The position numbers and the translations under genes were made by a program. This document shows positions 61,499 to 64,000 of a stretch of DNA of 64,000 nucleotides, piece after piece. The stretch's first letter is position 1. Each line of letters opens with the position of its first letter. The stretch spans positions 124,001-188,000 of the forward strand of contig NZ_FOBD01000009.1 of NCBI RefSeq assembly GCF_900109515.1, given 5' to 3'. The notes beneath the pieces are model-generated. The model saw only the letters and a program-made list of their open reading frames with translations. It was not told the origin of the DNA and searched no databases. Source of the DNA: Paenibacillus sp. OK003. GTDB taxonomy: Bacteria; Bacillota; Bacilli; Paenibacillales; Paenibacillaceae.

Positions 61499-62023
61499 TT
61501 AGGTTATTTCATTCAATATATTAAGGGTTTTAAAAGCTGTTAGAGCATTAGCTTTTGAAGCATATATCTGTGGGCTCTCCAAATTGCTTAACTGAAAAAT
61601 CTCTCCTGATTCAAAAACGATAAATCTTCTGAGTAAATCAACTAATCTCTCTTGATCTAGATCTTTATAAGCCTCTGATGTAAATGTTGCCAAAATATGA
61701 TCAAAATCGACTTGTTTACTCCTCGCTATATAGGCATTATAATCAAAAGCCGCAATCGTAAAATTTTCCGGTAATGCGTATATTTCAAGTGATTCTAAAT
61801 ATTCCGCTTTTTCGAAAGATTTTAATAGTTTTTTTTCAGTACGAACCAACGTCCTGAGCTTTCCACCTTGGAATGAATCACCTGAAATTCCGATATAATT
61901 AGGCTTAAAATTTAAACTGGTAATAATCTCTTTTGAAATATGATAAAAATCATTCCACTGATTGATATTATTTGGTTCGATTTGCCCATATAATACTATC
62001 GATGTTGTTAATCTTTCCTCCAT
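61499..62023 (-). CDS. probable immunity protein for the RHS toxin
   Basis: 174 aa, ATG after GGAGGTAGTAC, 12 bases downstream of the toxin stop. Cytosolic alpha/beta chain (TTSIVLYGQIEPNNINQWND, YIGISGDSFQGGKLRTLVRT, LESLEIYALPENFTIAAFDY) without signal or membrane segments. Immunity genes regularly sit directly after the RHS tip-toxin gene and have no shared family. The assignment rests on position; I do not recognise the domain. Confidence 0.65.
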   Translation of the reverse strand: MEERLTTSIVLYGQIEPNNINQWNDFYHISKEIITSLNFKPNYIGISGDSFQGGKLRTLVRTEKKLLKSFEKAEYLESLEIYALPENFTIAAFDYNAYIARSKQVDFDHILATFTSEAYKDLDQERLVDLLRRFIVFESGEIFQLSNLESPQIYASKANALTAFKTLNILNEIT

Positions 62024-62035
62024 GTACTACCTCCG

Positions 62036-64000
62036 TTATTTTTTTGGTGGCAAAATATAGATGTCGCCTGCTCTATTCCCCATAAGTCTTTGATTGTCCT
62101 GCATCCGTTTTATTAAATCAGAAACTCTATCAGTTTTACTCGGAACCTCATATTGATCTATTTTACCGTCTCTTCTAACTGACATTATATCAGGTCTTCT
62201 ATTAGGGCTGATGCCCTTTATCTCATTCCCCATTCCTTTATTAAGATATACCTTAACAATATCCTTACTTTGAGCTAATTTTGTAGCTTTTTCGGTCATT
62301 GCCTCCCAGTGACCAGGTGTTTTGTTAGTATGCGGCTTGCTTGGATATACAATCTTAGAATTAGTTGTAGTAGATTTTACGGTTTGACTTACTCTCGACG
62401 CCTGAATTGATCTAACTTCAGACTTCAGCGAATCAACAGATGGGGGCTTTACAAATTTTAAACTACTGGATGATCTTGAGCTATTCGGTGTTCTAAAAGT
62501 TATTCGGCTTACTGGAGAAATCCCTCCTCCACCGCCACCTGGACTCATTTCTTCTCTATGACCACTAGGATCAACATAAATCAGTGGATTGTTCTTAACA
62601 TACGCATACAAATTCAAACTCAGCGGATCGTTTAGCTCACCCTCAAAAGTGTCCTCATTAATAAACCTACCCGTATTCGGATCATACCATCGCGCACGCA
62701 AATACTGCAACTGAGCCGTATCATCCCATAGCTCGCCAGAGTACAAGAAAGGATTATGAACTTTCTCCTCTTTCGACTCGACGTTCCCCCAGGCGTCAAA
62801 CTCATACTTGTTCAGCAACGCACCGTTGGCATCCCGCAGCTCGGTAACATCTCCGTGTCCGTTCGTTTGCACATACGCCTTGCTACCAGTCGCATAGACA
62901 ATAGCTTCCAGCTTAGCACCACGAATATAGTTGGCCTTTAGTTCCGGCGTGCCATTGCGCACCTCAGCTTCAGCAATGATCTGAGCAACATCATCATAGT
63001 AATAACGAGTGGTCACACCATTTTCAGCACGTTCAACCAGCAGATTGTCACCATTGTACTGATATCCCACTTTTGCTGTATCTGTGGTGACTTGAGTCAA
63101 ACGATCTCGGGTATCATACTGATACTCGGTCTTCACCGTGTTAACTTCCTTGTCCGACTGCATCGTCAGGCGGTTGCCTTGTTTGTCATATGTGTACTGC
63201 TCGTTATTACCACTTGCCGTAACAATGCGATCGAGCTGGTCATACGTAAAGTCATCTTGAACGCCCTGCTGTACACGCTTCGTTATATTTTTGTTGTTAT
63301 CATAACTGTAGCTGTATACACCTAAAATAGCTTCATCACGCACTTGCTCCAGACCGACAAGATCCAGACCGTTATACGTTTTGCGATCTTTCACACCATT
63401 TTGAAACTGTGATGACTTAAACAATCCATTCAGGTAATACGAATACTGCGCATCTGGTGCATCCTTCTCTGTTCCCACCGAAGTCATTCGGTTCATTGTG
63501 TCATACGTGTAATAGACGGTGTTGCCAAACGGCCCCTTCATCTCGGTTCGATTGCCACTCAGATCATAGATGAACTCGATTGTAAGCCCATCCGGATAGG
63601 AGAGTCGTGTCAATTGTTCCGTCGCTGAATCATATTGATATCCTGTTGTACCCGTGCGGTCTGTCATACTTGTACGTTTACCTACAGCATCTACAGCATA
63701 ACTGATCGTTTCGTCTGAGCTCACTTTACGGAGCAAGTTACCGCGCAAATCATACTCATATGTGAATGTATTTCCATTGCGATCCACATATTTCGTCAGG
63801 TTACCGCCAGGTGTATAGTAACTTTTCGTAGCGTTGCCTGACTTGTCCTTCGTCTGAATACGGCGATTAAGCTGATCATACCTATTCTCTTTGATGTTAC
63901 CCGCTGGATCAATCGTCTTGAGTAGATTGCCTGCAAGATCGTAGCTGTATTGTGTCTGTTCCCCATTAGCGCTGGTCACTTGGCGAAGCTGCCCCATGAC
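62036..64000 (-). CDS. RHS/YD-repeat polymorphic toxin, N-terminus outside the window
   Basis: At least 654 codons; the frame is open at the window edge, so the ATG at 63997 need not be the start. YD repeats run from the edge to about 62660 (YDLAGNLLKTIDPAGN, YDQLNRRIQTKDKSGN, YEYDLRGNLLRKV). The RHS core end is clear: YLRARWYDPNTGRFINEDTF and LNLYAYVKNNPLIYVDPSGH. After it comes a variable C-terminal toxin of about 190 residues ending with RRPDIMSVRRDGKIDQYEVP then SKTD, resembling the PD-(D/E)xK restriction-endonuclease-like toxins. The shell encapsulates the tip toxin, which is delivered to competitors. Nuclease activity is inferred. Confidence 0.85.
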   Translation of the reverse strand, partial: VMGQLRQVTSANGEQTQYSYDLAGNLLKTIDPAGNIKENRYDQLNRRIQTKDKSGNATKSYYTPGGNLTKYVDRNGNTFTYEYDLRGNLLRKVSSDETISYAVDAVGKRTSMTDRTGTTGYQYDSATEQLTRLSYPDGLTIEFIYDLSGNRTEMKGPFGNTVYYTYDTMNRMTSVGTEKDAPDAQYSYYLNGLFKSSQFQNGVKDRKTYNGLDLVGLEQVRDEAILGVYSYSYDNNKNITKRVQQGVQDDFTYDQLDRIVTASGNNEQYTYDKQGNRLTMQSDKEVNTVKTEYQYDTRDRLTQVTTDTAKVGYQYNGDNLLVERAENGVTTRYYYDDVAQIIAEAEVRNGTPELKANYIRGAKLEAIVYATGSKAYVQTNGHGDVTELRDANGALLNKYEFDAWGNVESKEEKVHNPFLYSGELWDDTAQLQYLRARWYDPNTGRFINEDTFEGELNDPLSLNLYAYVKNNPLIYVDPSGHREEMSPGGGGGGISPVSRITFRTPNSSRSSSSLKFVKPPSVDSLKSEVRSIQASRVSQTVKSTTTNSKIVYPSKPHTNKTPGHWEAMTEKATKLAQSKDIVKVYLNKGMGNEIKGISPNRRPDIMSVRRDGKIDQYEVPSKTDRVSDLIKRMQDNQRLMGNRAGDIYILPPKK

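Overview
The window looks like a chromosomal segment of a Gram-positive endospore-forming Firmicute, most probably Paenibacillus. The grounds are Shine-Dalgarno sequences of the GGAGG type, an AloR/AloP-like peptide signalling pair, a Spo0E-like protein, a broken nucB-type sporulation nuclease gene, and phage tail proteins that carry S-layer-homology (SLH) domains. About 70% of the window is one prophage-like late region, read on the minus strand from about 45 kb down to base 1 and beyond. The rest (45.6-64 kb) is host accessory DNA.

Phage region, in transcription order (high to low coordinates). At 43-45.4 kb there is a decayed early/border stretch: a small tRNA-like array, two paralogous zinc-knuckle proteins flanking an internally shortened metallophosphoesterase, and a ribbon-helix-helix-like peptide. 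The late region starts near 42.9 kb: a head-tail junction-type gene, a tail terminator-like gene (41.7-42.15 kb), the tail tube protein (40.6-41.7 kb), overlapping tail-assembly chaperones with an A_AAA_AAG slippery site (39.7-40.5 kb), a 1750-aa tape measure (34.4-39.6 kb), and two tail-tip proteins each ending in one SLH unit (32.6-34.3 kb). Next come a tail-associated lysin with M23 and 3D domains (29.1-32.6 kb), two small proteins, and three paralogous virion proteins (22.1-28.2 kb). They are followed by a 1289-aa acidic repeat protein and an exceptionally long set of fibre/adhesin genes (1-18.2 kb). The adhesin genes include three paralogues that keep the same Ig-like and C-terminal anchor domains but carry different front domains (a seven-repeat RCC1 propeller, a LamG module, another propeller-like module). 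The last gene is a fibre of more than 2000 residues, built of super-repeats with DNRLRE domains, whose end lies outside the window. No terminase, portal, capsid or integrase is visible. Most transcription units are separated by intrinsic terminators, and nine gaps carry the same 9-mer (CYTATAWTG on the minus strand) 18-55 bases before a gene start, a candidate phage late-promoter element.

Host side. Just past the phage border lies an AT-rich operon with an AlbA_2 (Schlafen-type)-HTH protein and an unknown 190-aa partner (45.8-48.0 kb). Then come small winged-helix and YolD-like genes, a frameshifted nucB, an ATP-dependent DNA ligase, a SRAP (YedK/HMCES-type) protein, three copies of a zinc-ribbon membrane protein (one broken), and several secreted proteins of unknown role. 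From 58.3 to 60.7 kb there is a signalling cluster: an HTH-TPR RRNPP regulator with its ATGA-overlapping pro-peptide gene ending in SHGAGGW, plus a Spo0E-like gene. The window ends with an RHS polymorphic toxin (5' part outside) and its downstream immunity-type gene.

All calls come from reading the sequence by eye. Domain names rest on recognised motifs, not on database searches.
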